Source: Saprospiraceae bacterium (GTDB lineage Bacteria; Bacteroidota; Bacteroidia; Chitinophagales; Saprospiraceae). From it: DNA of 36,044 nt. The DNA lies in contig JANQLV010000073.1 in NCBI GenBank assembly GCA_028280415.1, positions 1 to 36,044 of the forward strand. The letters are read 5' to 3'. Made by a program: the position numbers and the translations under genes. This document shows positions 8,387 through 15,639 of the stretch, one piece after another; position 1 is the first letter of the stretch; every line of letters begins with the position of its first letter. The notes below the pieces were generated by a model. That model was not told the origin of the DNA. It saw nothing but the letters and a program-made list of their open reading frames with translations, and did not search any database.

Positions 8387-8947
8387 ATGATTTTACCTAT
8401 TTATGCCCTGGGTCAACCGGTATTGAAAAAAGTAGCGAAGCCTATTGATCAGGATTATGAAGGATTAAGCGAGCTGATCGACAGTATGTGGGAAACCATG
8501 TATCATGCGCATGGAATAGGATTGGCAGCACCGCAAATTGGGAAATCTATTCGCCTTTTTATTGTAGACACGGTACAGGCTATGGAGGAAGGCAAAGCAG
8601 ATGAAGGGATTAAGCGCGTTTTTATTAATGCACAAAAGCTGGAAGAGGCTGGTGACCCCTGGGATTACGAAGAAGGTTGCCTGAGCATACCTGATGCCCG
8701 TGGGGATGTCAAACGGCCACCCCAGGTAAAATTGCGTTATATGGACGAAAATTTTGTTGAAAAGGAAGAAGTCTTCACCGGGATCAATGCCAGAGTAATT
8801 CAGCATGAATACGACCATATTGACGGAATTCTTTTTATCGAACATTTGAAACCACTTAAAAGAAGATTACTCAAACGACGTTTGGAGAATATCCGAAAAG
8901 GAAAAATAAATTGTGAGTATAAAATGAAATTTGCCAGATTGAAATAG
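8387..8947 (+). CDS. def: Peptide deformylase
   Basis: This 186-residue cytoplasmic metalloenzyme removes the formyl group from nascent N-terminal Met. All three signature motifs are present: GIGLAAPQ (43-50), EGCLS (96-100) with metal ligand Cys98, and HEYDH (140-144) with ligands His140 and His144 and catalytic Glu141. Length and domain limits fit the family, with a basic C-terminal tail (LKRRLLKRR) typical of many Bacteroidota forms. The gene lies downstream of ruvX and is flanked on both sides by CGAA/TTCG heptad tracts, which may form its 5' and 3' untranslated regions. Confidence 0.96.
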   Translation: MILPIYALGQPVLKKVAKPIDQDYEGLSELIDSMWETMYHAHGIGLAAPQIGKSIRLFIVDTVQAMEEGKADEGIKRVFINAQKLEEAGDPWDYEEGCLSIPDARGDVKRPPQVKLRYMDENFVEKEEVFTGINARVIQHEYDHIDGILFIEHLKPLKRRLLKRRLENIRKGKINCEYKMKFARLK

Positions 8948-8948
8948 T

Positions 8949-8992
8949 CTCGTATTTCGTATTTCGTATTTCGTGTTTCGTGTTTCGTGGTT
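8949..8992 (+). repeat. TCGTATT/TCGTGTT heptad tract between def and rnhA
   Basis: Right after the def stop there are about three copies of TCGTATT, then two of TCGTGTT and a partial copy. Read on the minus strand these are ATACGAA and ACACGAA, the same CGAA-core heptad pattern as upstream of def and at 35848-36044. Confidence 0.7.
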
Positions 8993-9011
8993 TGATAGAA
9001 GAGGATGAACA

Positions 9012-9647
9012 CTATTTTCTACCGAAATCGGCCGGTATCTCTCCCCATTCCCGGGTCTTCCATTTCAGGATTGGATTTTTATAAGTATTATTTTTCAGCC
9101 ATTGTTCCCCTCGTTTAATCAGCTGAAATAATTTTTCATTGACAGGGGAGCGTTCCAGTTTGGTTTGTACTTTTTTATTGCGTACCCAGGACATCGCAAT
9201 TTTCGAATCGGAGTAAATAGGTTTCGTAAAAGCTTCGATTTTCTGAAGATAAGCCAGGCCGTGAACCAGCGCTAAAAATTCTCCGATATTATTGGTCCCT
9301 TTTCTAAAAACGCCGATTCTGAAAATTTCATCCCCGGTTTTAGTATCTACTCCCCGATATTCCAGATCACCCGGATTTCCACTACAAGCAGCATCTACCG
9401 AGATGCTATCCCAGTTAATTTCAGCTCTGGCCGCTTCGCTCAGTACCGGCTTCGGACTCTTCTTTCCATCCCCTGTTTTAATAAAATCGGAAAAATTACC
9501 CCGGAATGCCGCTTCTGCTGCTTCTTTTGTTTTAAAAGATTTGTACTTGGCATTCGGATATCCCTTGATCTGCAATTGACATTTTGCCCAGGAATCGAAA
9601 ACGCCAATATTATTACCCTCCCAAACCACATAATACTTCTTTGCCAT
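9012..9647 (-). CDS. rnhA: Type 1 ribonuclease H with N-terminal hybrid-binding domain
   Basis: The 211-residue product degrades the RNA strand of RNA-DNA hybrids. Residues 3-50 match the eukaryote-like RNase H1 N-terminal hybrid-binding domain (KYYVVWEGNNIGVFDSW, KSFKTKEAAEAAF). The catalytic domain starts near 80 with VDAACSGNPG (Asp85), then NIGEFLALVHGL (Glu123), YSDS (Asp147) and EIPADFG (Asp207), giving the full DEDD set. The ATG at 9647 is preferred over a TTG three codons upstream. The gene converges on def and diverges from tatD. Confidence 0.92.
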   Translation of the reverse strand: MAKKYYVVWEGNNIGVFDSWAKCQLQIKGYPNAKYKSFKTKEAAEAAFRGNFSDFIKTGDGKKSPKPVLSEAARAEINWDSISVDAACSGNPGDLEYRGVDTKTGDEIFRIGVFRKGTNNIGEFLALVHGLAYLQKIEAFTKPIYSDSKIAMSWVRNKKVQTKLERSPVNEKLFQLIKRGEQWLKNNTYKNPILKWKTREWGEIPADFGRK

Positions 9648-9946
9648 AAAAATCAATCAATTTTAAATTTCCATAAAACTAAAAGATATATTTCAAAAGG
9701 GGAAAATACCAGTGTCTTATTAAGTTGTTCGCGAAATAACTTCCCCATCATGTATTCTGTTATTTTGCGGCAAATTGACGAATCACATATCCATATACCC
9801 CTTTCAAACAGTCAATTAGGCACTTCACTTAAATAAGGTTACTTAACACTCAATTTTCGCATCATTAATACAAAGAAAACAATCGCGAATTAAATAATAT
9901 AAAACTAAATATCTACTTTTGTTTTGAATCAACGCAGAATGATTAG
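9648..9946. other. Divergent rnhA-tatD intergenic region
   Basis: About 300 AT-rich bases without a credible gene. It contains an imperfect palindrome at 9722-9742 (AAGTT-G-TTCGCGAA-AT-AACTT), which could be an operator or chance, and a -7 box serving tatD at 9914-9921. Confidence 0.35.
9914..9921 (+). promoter_or_regulatory. tatD -7 promoter box
   Basis: TACTTTTG matches TAnnTTTG exactly, 25 bases before the tatD ATG, giving a short 5' leader. No clear -33 TTTG is present. Confidence 0.45.
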
Positions 9947-10714
9947 ATGGAGTTTATTGATACACATGCCCATTTGTATGTGAAACAGTTTGATGAGGAT
10001 AGAAAGGAAATGCTCGAAAGGGCGAGGTCTCAGCAAATCACCCGTTTTTATCTACCTAACATTGATAGTACCTCAATTGATGCAATGCTCGAACTGGAAG
10101 CAGCATATCCGGAGGATTGTTTTGCGATGATGGGAGTACATCCCTGTTCTATAAAAGCGGATTATAAAGAAGAGTTGAAAATAGCAGAAAACTGGTTGAA
10201 AAAAAGACCATTTGTAGCTGTAGGAGAGATTGGAATTGACCTGTATTGGGATAAGACCTTTGTAAAAGAACAACAAGAGGCTTTTAGGATTCAGATTAAC
10301 TGGGCCAGAGAACTGGGGATACCCTTTGTCATTCATTCCCGTGATTCACTGGATATGACTATTGACATAGTGGGATCGGAGCAAGATGGAAATCTTAAAG
10401 GTATTTTTCACTGTTTTGGCGGAACGGTCGAACAGGCCCGAAAGATTATTGATCATGGTTTTTACATGGGAATAGGAGGAGTACTGACTTTTAAAAAGTC
10501 CGGACTGGATATGACTTTAAAGACAATTGATTTGGACTATTTGGTATTGGAAACGGATGCTCCCTATTTATCTCCAACGCCATTTCGGGGTAAACGCAAT
10601 GAAAGTGCTTACATACGCCAAATTGCAGATAAATTAGCATCTGTAAAAGAAATACCTTTGGAAAAAGTTGCCGGGGTAACTACTGCAAACGCTTTGAAAA
10701 TATTCGGGGAATAA
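9947..10714 (+). CDS. tatD: TatD family metal-dependent hydrolase (DNase)
   Basis: The 255-residue TIM-barrel amidohydrolase is predicted to act as a metal-dependent DNase in the cytoplasm. The metal ligands are visible: HAH (His7, His9), Glu94 in VGEIGIDLYW, His130 in FVIHSRD, His155 in FHCFGGT, and Asp204 in LETDAPYL. The ending with SANALKIFG-like sequence (TANALKIFGE) is normal for the family, and length is typical. It is a single gene with its own -7 box and a short hairpin right after the stop. Confidence 0.93.
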   Translation: MEFIDTHAHLYVKQFDEDRKEMLERARSQQITRFYLPNIDSTSIDAMLELEAAYPEDCFAMMGVHPCSIKADYKEELKIAENWLKKRPFVAVGEIGIDLYWDKTFVKEQQEAFRIQINWARELGIPFVIHSRDSLDMTIDIVGSEQDGNLKGIFHCFGGTVEQARKIIDHGFYMGIGGVLTFKKSGLDMTLKTIDLDYLVLETDAPYLSPTPFRGKRNESAYIRQIADKLASVKEIPLEKVAGVTTANALKIFGE

Positions 10715-10738
10715 GCCCTTTTTCTGCAAAAAAAGGGC
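10715..10738 (+). terminator. Short hairpin directly after tatD
   Basis: GCCCTTTTT (10715-10723) pairs with AAAAAGGGC (10730-10738), starting immediately after the TAA. There is no T-tract after it, so termination efficiency is uncertain. Confidence 0.35.
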
Positions 10739-10817
10739 AGATAACGGATTTGAAGCAGAGAATGTTTCATTTTTGTTAATAAATATTAATGTTTCCCGGC
10801 ATGTTTATGCAAAAAAT

Positions 10818-10848
10818 TTTGAAAAGTTACTTTAATTTACAATTTTTG
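10818..10848 (+). promoter_or_regulatory. Promoter of tRNA-Ser
   Basis: TTTG (10818-10821), a 19-base spacer, then AATTTTTG (10841-10848) fits the Bacteroidota TTTG-N19-21-TAnnTTTG pattern with one mismatch. Transcription would start near 10855, about 90 bases before the mature tRNA. Confidence 0.6.
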
Positions 10849-10946
10849 TGTCTATGGGAATTAAAAGTATTCCCGGTTAATTACATTCACGTCCATCCAG
10901 TACTACCAAATAATTCGATAGGATGTAATAAACAGGACTCAAATCA

Positions 10947-11034
10947 GGAGAGGTGCTCGAGTGGCTGAAGAGGCACGCCTGGAAAGCGTGTGTGCGTCAA
11001 AAGCGTACCGAGGGTTCGAATCCCTCTCTCTCCG
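10947..11034 (+). tRNA. tRNA-Ser (anticodon GGA)
   Basis: This 88-base class II tRNA has acceptor stem GGAGAGG paired with TCTCTCC plus discriminator G. The anticodon stem CACGC/GCGTG encloses loop CTGGAAA with anticodon GGA at 10981-10983. A long variable arm follows, then T-arm GAGGG-TTCGAAT-CCCTC. CCA is not encoded. GGA reads UCC and UCU serine codons. Confidence 0.95.
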
Positions 11035-11181
11035 CTAGTGGTTTTAAGAAGGACTGAGATTACCATATCTCAAAAATCGTAAAGGAATCAAGAACACATT
11101 GATACTTGTCACAGTTACAAACGGATAGATAACAGGCCCGGGAAGTGTAACTTCTAAAAACAGACTTCTGATAAAAAACAA

Positions 11182-11189
11182 TAGTTTTG
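11182..11189 (+). promoter_or_regulatory. Possible -7 box of the exb operon
   Basis: TAGTTTTG matches TAnnTTTG, about 76 bases before the exbB start. A second near match (AAACTTTG, 11201-11208) lies closer. No -33 box at the proper spacing. Confidence 0.35.
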
Positions 11190-11265
11190 TTATAAAGGTC
11201 AAACTTTGAAAAACAAACATATTTTCTAACTAACAATTTAAAACATTCGTAAAACCTTTTTGATT

Positions 11266-11991
11266 ATGCGAAAATTATTAGCACTTATGCTTGTCTTCGG
11301 TATAGCGATGATCTCTGGAGCGACCGAACTTATGGCGCAGGAATCCGCTGGAGGAGACAGTGGATACCAAATTTTGAAGCAGTATTTCATCGATGGAGAC
11401 TGGAGATTTATGAGCTTCGTATTGATTTGTTTGATTTTAGGTCTGGCATTCTGTATCGAGCGGATTATTACGCTTAATATTGCGAGTGCTAACACAGACA
11501 AATTGCTAAGAAGAATTGATGAAAATCTTAAAGCCGGAGATATGAATGGCGCTATGGAAGTAGCCAAATCTACGCAAGGGCCAACGGCAAGTGTTCTTTA
11601 TGAAGGCTTGAAAAATGCAGACCAGGGACCGGAAGCAGTTGAGAAAGCAATAGTTTCTTACGGAGCTGTTCAAATGGGTAACCTTGAGAAAGGATTAGTT
11701 TGGATTTCTCTATTTATTGCTATTGCACCGATGCTTGGGTTCATGGGTACGGTAATCGGTATGATCCAGGCTTTCGACGAGATCGCCAGAGTTGGAGACC
11801 TTTCTCCATCAGTTGTTGCAGGTGGTATCAAAGTGGCACTTTTGACAACGGTATTCGGTCTTATCGTGGCTATTATTCTACAAATTTTCTACAATTATAT
11901 CATCTCTAAAATTGATAGCATTGTAAATAAAATGGAAGATTCTTCTATCGCTTTGGTAGATGTAATGGCTTCTAATAATGTATTTAAATAA
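11266..11991 (+). CDS. exbB: MotA/TolQ/ExbB proton channel family protein
   Basis: The 241-residue inner-membrane protein should form the pentameric proton channel that works with ExbD to energise TonB-dependent outer-membrane transport or a Tol-like process. Residues 1-24 are a signal-like hydrophobic segment ending near MAQ. Transmembrane helices lie near 48-66, 146-168 and 190-212. The conserved family core is visible: LVWISLFIAIAPMLGFMGTV, GMIQAFDEIA and VAGGIKVALLTTVFGL. The ATG at 11266 is used; a TTG two codons upstream is unlikely. It is first in a four-gene operon with two exbD genes. Assignment to ExbB rather than TolQ is by context. Confidence 0.88.
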   Translation: MRKLLALMLVFGIAMISGATELMAQESAGGDSGYQILKQYFIDGDWRFMSFVLICLILGLAFCIERIITLNIASANTDKLLRRIDENLKAGDMNGAMEVAKSTQGPTASVLYEGLKNADQGPEAVEKAIVSYGAVQMGNLEKGLVWISLFIAIAPMLGFMGTVIGMIQAFDEIARVGDLSPSVVAGGIKVALLTTVFGLIVAIILQIFYNYIISKIDSIVNKMEDSSIALVDVMASNNVFK

Positions 11992-12011
11992 CATAATCAA
12001 AAAGGTCTGAT

Positions 12012-12485
12012 ATGTATAAATTTTTGACAAAAAACGGGCAAACGATCTCGTTTCTCGTAGGCTTGTTGATTACCGTTGTTTTTCTGGCATTAGTTTTCGG
12101 AGGCTTAGAGAATTTCAATGCGCTTGGTGAAGAAGAAGCCCGCGAATCCAATTTGTTTAATTTTGGAATCAATGCGGCAGTTGGACTGATCATAATCTGT
12201 GCAATCGGAATGATCGCCTTCATCTTTATTAACGTAATCACAAACCTTAAAGGCAATCTGAAGCTGTTAATCGGTTTGGTTGTTATATTTGCTTTGTTCT
12301 TTATTATGTTCGGCGGAGCTACTTTCGAGGCTGAAGGAACATTACTGGGAGATTTGCTTAGAGATAAGAATATTTCTTCAGGACAAAATGGTTTTATCGT
12401 TGGAGGAATCTGGACGGCAGTCATTTTGACCTTGCTTGCTTTTGCATCTTTCATCGTATTGGAAATTGTAAATTTCTTTAAATAA
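12012..12485 (+). CDS. Four-helix membrane protein of the exb operon
   Basis: The 157-residue product has four clear hydrophobic segments, near residues 12-31, 50-75, 83-100 and 128-152, with short loops. I do not recognise a named family. It starts 20 bases after exbB and ends six bases before the first exbD, so it is translated in the same operon and is probably an accessory subunit or assembly factor for the proton channel complex (inference from position). Similar small membrane proteins occur between exbB and exbD in Bacteroidota, but that is from memory and unverified. Confidence 0.7.
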   Translation: MYKFLTKNGQTISFLVGLLITVVFLALVFGGLENFNALGEEEARESNLFNFGINAAVGLIIICAIGMIAFIFINVITNLKGNLKLLIGLVVIFALFFIMFGGATFEAEGTLLGDLLRDKNISSGQNGFIVGGIWTAVILTLLAFASFIVLEIVNFFK

Positions 12486-12491
12486 TTCATT

Positions 12492-13043
12492 ATGGCTAGA
12501 AGTAGTAGAAGTAGAATGTCCAATGAGATCAATGCAGGTTCGATGGCCGACATCGCATTCTTGCTTTTGATCTTCTTCCTGGTTACTACTCAGATCGTTG
12601 AGGATAAGGGAATTCGTGTTGCCTTACCACCTTGGTCTGAAGAAGAGCCTGATATTACTAAACTAAAAACGCGTAATGTGTTCTCCGTATTGGTAAATGC
12701 TCAAAACCAGTTACTTGTTAGAGGTGAAATCGCCAGCATAGATCAACTTAGAGAAAGAGCAAAAGAATTTATTGCTAATCCTACTAAACGAGAGGATTTA
12801 TCTGAAAGTCCGAAAAAAGCAATCATCTCATTAAAAAATGACCGGGGTACGAATTACAAGACCTATCTCAGCGTTTATAATGAATTGAAAGCTGCATATA
12901 ATGAACTCTGGAACGAGGAAAGCCTTCGAATGTACGGTAAGCCTTATTCTGATGAGCTTCCACTGAGTATGCGAAAGGCAGTACGTGAAAAATTTCCGCT
13001 TGTTCTTTCGGAAGCTGAACCTACTGCATTTGGAGAAGAGTAA
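12492..13043 (+). CDS. exbD: ExbD/TolR family biopolymer transport protein (first copy)
   Basis: The 183-residue protein has a basic cytoplasmic N-terminus, one transmembrane helix (residues about 18-36) with the essential Asp20 in GSMADIAFLLLIFFLV, and a periplasmic domain. The Asp carries protons in the ExbB channel. The periplasmic region is longer than in typical ExbD (about 140 residues), with a C-terminal extension rich in charged residues (RMYGKPYSDELP). It is the third gene of the operon. Confidence 0.88.
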   Translation: MARSSRSRMSNEINAGSMADIAFLLLIFFLVTTQIVEDKGIRVALPPWSEEEPDITKLKTRNVFSVLVNAQNQLLVRGEIASIDQLRERAKEFIANPTKREDLSESPKKAIISLKNDRGTNYKTYLSVYNELKAAYNELWNEESLRMYGKPYSDELPLSMRKAVREKFPLVLSEAEPTAFGEE

Positions 13044-13105
13044 ATACAGGTGTTTAACCTTGTCGAAAAAACTACCTTTATTGCTCAATCAAAAAAAATT
13101 GAATT

Positions 13106-13573
13106 ATGTCTAAATTTCAGAAAAAAAGAGGAAAATCATCTCCGGCGATCTCTACCGCTTCATTGCCGGATATCATTTTCATGCTTCTGTTCTTTTTCAT
13201 GGTAGTGACCGTTCTTAGAGATTCTGAATTAAAACTCAAAATCGTTACTCCGCAAGCGACAGAATTGACCAAGCTTGAAGAAAAATCACTGGTTAATTAT
13301 CTGTACATCGGAAGACCATTGGAAAGGTTTCAGGAAGAATATGGTACTGCTCCAAGACTGCAGCTTAATGATAAATTTTCTACAGTGAACGATATTCCCG
13401 TATTTTTGGAACAACACAAAGTGAAAGTTCCGGAGAAAAAACGTTCCCGTATCACTTCTTCTTTGAAGGTAGATGGTGAAGTTACTATGGGAATTGTTCA
13501 GGATGTAAAAACTAAATTGCGTAAGTCCGGACAGTTAATCGTAAATTACTCTGCTAAACAAAAAAGCGATTAA
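13106..13573 (+). CDS. exbD: ExbD/TolR family biopolymer transport protein (second copy)
   Basis: The 155-residue protein has a basic N-terminus, a single helix (about 20-38) with Asp22 in SLPDIIFMLLFFFMVV, and a periplasmic domain ending in QLIVNYSAKQ. It differs strongly from the first copy, so the two probably form a heteromeric ExbD pair or serve different partners. It follows the first copy by 62 bases and ends the operon at a strong bidirectional terminator. Confidence 0.88.
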   Translation: MSKFQKKRGKSSPAISTASLPDIIFMLLFFFMVVTVLRDSELKLKIVTPQATELTKLEEKSLVNYLYIGRPLERFQEEYGTAPRLQLNDKFSTVNDIPVFLEQHKVKVPEKKRSRITSSLKVDGEVTMGIVQDVKTKLRKSGQLIVNYSAKQKSD

Positions 13574-13588
13574 TTTTAATTACGCTTT

Positions 13589-13627
13589 AAAAAAAGCCGA
13601 ATCATCCATCAGTGATTCGGCTTTTTT
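13589..13627. terminator. Bidirectional terminator between exbD and the DUF4293 gene
   Basis: GCCGAATCA (13596-13604) pairs with TGATTCGGC (13613-13621), flanked by an A-tract on the left and a T-tract on the right. It can terminate both the plus-strand exb operon and the convergent minus-strand gene. Confidence 0.9.
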
Positions 13628-13644
13628 ATTAGAGCACATTTTCC

Positions 13645-14088
13645 TTATCTCAATCGATCCATTGAGCTGACCAATTTGCTATCTTTATTGATATAATACT
13701 GAGCTAGAAGCGCAAAAACTAAAAATGCAATTGGCAGTGAAAAGCCAATGATATTTTCACTATCCTCTCCTTCCTGCAATCCCGCAGAATTATTCATATA
13801 AAAAACGATGACCATGATAAAACCAATGATATTGGCAATAATCGCCAGCCTTCCTAAAAGCAATTGACTTTTCCGGTTTTTGAATAAAAAGATGCTAATG
13901 AAAGCCAGGCCCCCGGCTATACAAAATAGAGCCAATAAGGCAATACTGTCATTTATATCATAAACGCCATCCTTATAAAGCTCCGAACTTTCAACCGGGG
14001 AAGGAGTGGTTCCAAAAGGAAAAGCAAACAGACAAAAAGCGCAAGCTGCTGCAAGTAATAAAAATATGGATTGTATTCTTTGAATCAT
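13645..14088 (-). CDS. DUF4293 family membrane protein
   Basis: The 147-residue product begins MIQRIQSIFLLLAA, the hallmark start of DUF4293 proteins, which are confined to Bacteroidota and of unknown function. It has four predicted membrane helices: residues about 5-23, 45-66, 73-95 and 108-128. The ATG at 14088 is chosen over an in-frame one 47 codons upstream because it matches the family start and has a -7 box right before it. It converges on the exb operon and diverges from the FAD oxidoreductase gene. Confidence 0.8.
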   Translation of the reverse strand: MIQRIQSIFLLLAAACAFCLFAFPFGTTPSPVESSELYKDGVYDINDSIALLALFCIAGGLAFISIFLFKNRKSQLLLGRLAIIANIIGFIMVIVFYMNNSAGLQEGEDSENIIGFSLPIAFLVFALLAQYYINKDSKLVSSMDRLR

Positions 14089-14107
14089 AACTGTAGATTT
14101 TTGTGCA

Positions 14108-14115
14108 CAAATATA
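14108..14115 (-). promoter_or_regulatory. -7 box of the DUF4293 gene
   Basis: On the minus strand this reads TATATTTG, an exact TAnnTTTG match, 19 bases before the chosen ATG at 14088. It supports that start. The rest of the divergent spacer to 14390 shows no gene. Confidence 0.5.
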
Positions 14116-14390
14116 AAGTTTTAGGATTTCAATTAACCGGATTTTCAGACTGCAATTCTCCTGAAGAAGATAAAAAGATATAAACATCATTATGGCATGA
14201 GGTTCGGCTACTGGTTCTTCTTCGATCAAAACATCGAAACAATATCAATATCACTAATTATCCCTATTCGTGCTGTAACAATTTCAGTTCTGGGCATTAT
14301 CCCTTTTATAGCCTTTCAGTGTATATTTTTAAAAATAGATATACTGTAAGATAAAAGGACAGATGGATACTAAGATATGCGAATACTTAT

Positions 14391-14398
14391 TATTTTTG
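14391..14398 (+). promoter_or_regulatory. -7 box of the FAD oxidoreductase operon
   Basis: TATTTTTG matches TAnnTTTG exactly, 45 bases before the ATG at 14444. No -33 box is clear. Confidence 0.45.
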
Positions 14399-14443
14399 TT
14401 ATCCAACTACCCGGAATTCCTCTAACCTTATAGTCATATATCT

Positions 14444-15601
14444 ATGGAAGGGAAAAGCACTTCTTTATTTAGCCATTGGGAAAAAACTGTTTTTTTTGAC
14501 AAAATCGACCTGGTGATTATCGGGGGAGGGATAGTCGGAACCAATGCCGCTATTCGATTGAAGGAATTACATCCCGGTTGGAAAATCGTCATTCTTGAAC
14601 GAGGTACCTTGCCATTGGGGGCAAGTACCCGAAATGCCGGTTTTGCCTGCTTTGGAAGTATGACCGAATTACTGGATGATCTGGAAAACCAGAACCAAAA
14701 GGAAGTCTTTGACCTGCTTGAACGCCGCTGGAAGGGGCTGCAAAGGCTAAGGCAAAGAGTCGGAGATCAACAGCTGAATTATTATAATTATGGCGCTTAT
14801 GAGCTTTTTCATGCCTCGGAAGAATACGAATTCAAACAGTGCATGGACAAGCTTGAAGCTTTCAATCAGGTTTTAAAAGAGATCACAGGTATAGAGGAAG
14901 TATTTGAAGTAAAAGACCAACGAATTAAAGACTTTGGCTTGGCAGGGATAAAACATCTGATCTATAATAAAGCCGAGGGACAACTCAATCCCGGCAGGAT
15001 GATGCAAGAACTTTGGAAGCTTGCCCGGTCCATGGAGATTGAAATACACTGTGGGGTAGAAGTAAATCAACTTCAAAATCATGATGGTGGCGTAAAGCTA
15101 TGGTGTAATGAACGACTTCAATTTTCCGCAGCACGAGCATTGCTGGCAACCAATGGTTTTACCAAAAGACTCTTTCCCCACCTGGAGGTCTTGCCCGCCA
15201 GAAATCAGGTATTGATTACCAAGCCTGTTTCGGCGCTTAAACTAAAAGGCTGTTTTCATTATGATAAAGGTTATTATTACTTTCGCAATGTCGGGGATCG
15301 CATTCTGTTAGGTGGAGGAAGAAATCTGGCAAAGGAGGAAGAGCAAACTGACGAATTTGGGCATACAGATATCATACAAAATAAGTTGAAACAATTGCTG
15401 AGTGAAATGATTCTGCCGGACAACCCCTTCGAAATAGATCATTGGTGGAGTGGTATTCTGGGTGTAGGCCCTAAAAAAGCACCAATAGTAGAAAGAATTG
15501 AACCAAATATATTTACAGCTGTACGTTTAGGAGGGATGGGGGTAGCTATTGGTACGCTGGTAGGCGAACAAGCGGCAGAGTATATTACGGATATCGTATA
15601 A
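14444..15601 (+). CDS. FAD-dependent oxidoreductase (DAO/glycine oxidase-like)
   Basis: The 385-residue protein has a Rossmann dinucleotide-binding motif, VIIGGGIVGTNAAIRL (GxGxxG at 27-32), with ILERG at the end of the second strand. GASTRNAGFACFGS is typical of the D-amino-acid-oxidase superfamily where the flavin contacts lie. The C-terminal RLGGMGVAIGTLVGEQAAEYI closes the FAD site. The substrate is not evident; related enzymes oxidise amino acids or small amines. It is cytoplasmic with no signal peptide, and is followed after 38 bases by the OstA-like gene, though no functional link is obvious. Confidence 0.85.
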   Translation: MEGKSTSLFSHWEKTVFFDKIDLVIIGGGIVGTNAAIRLKELHPGWKIVILERGTLPLGASTRNAGFACFGSMTELLDDLENQNQKEVFDLLERRWKGLQRLRQRVGDQQLNYYNYGAYELFHASEEYEFKQCMDKLEAFNQVLKEITGIEEVFEVKDQRIKDFGLAGIKHLIYNKAEGQLNPGRMMQELWKLARSMEIEIHCGVEVNQLQNHDGGVKLWCNERLQFSAARALLATNGFTKRLFPHLEVLPARNQVLITKPVSALKLKGCFHYDKGYYYFRNVGDRILLGGGRNLAKEEEQTDEFGHTDIIQNKLKQLLSEMILPDNPFEIDHWWSGILGVGPKKAPIVERIEPNIFTAVRLGGMGVAIGTLVGEQAAEYITDIV

Positions 15602-15639
15602 AAAGACACGTTGGTAATAGAAATTGCGTTATAGATACG

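Noticed and set aside
9722-9742. Palindrome AAGTT-TTCGCGAA-AACTT as an operator or attachment site
   Set aside because: Single copy, imperfect, and no regulator or integrase gene nearby; kept only as a note in the spacer description.
9576-9836. Plus-strand open frame across the start of rnhA
   Set aside because: Overlaps the certain rnhA coding region in antisense and has no recognisable product.
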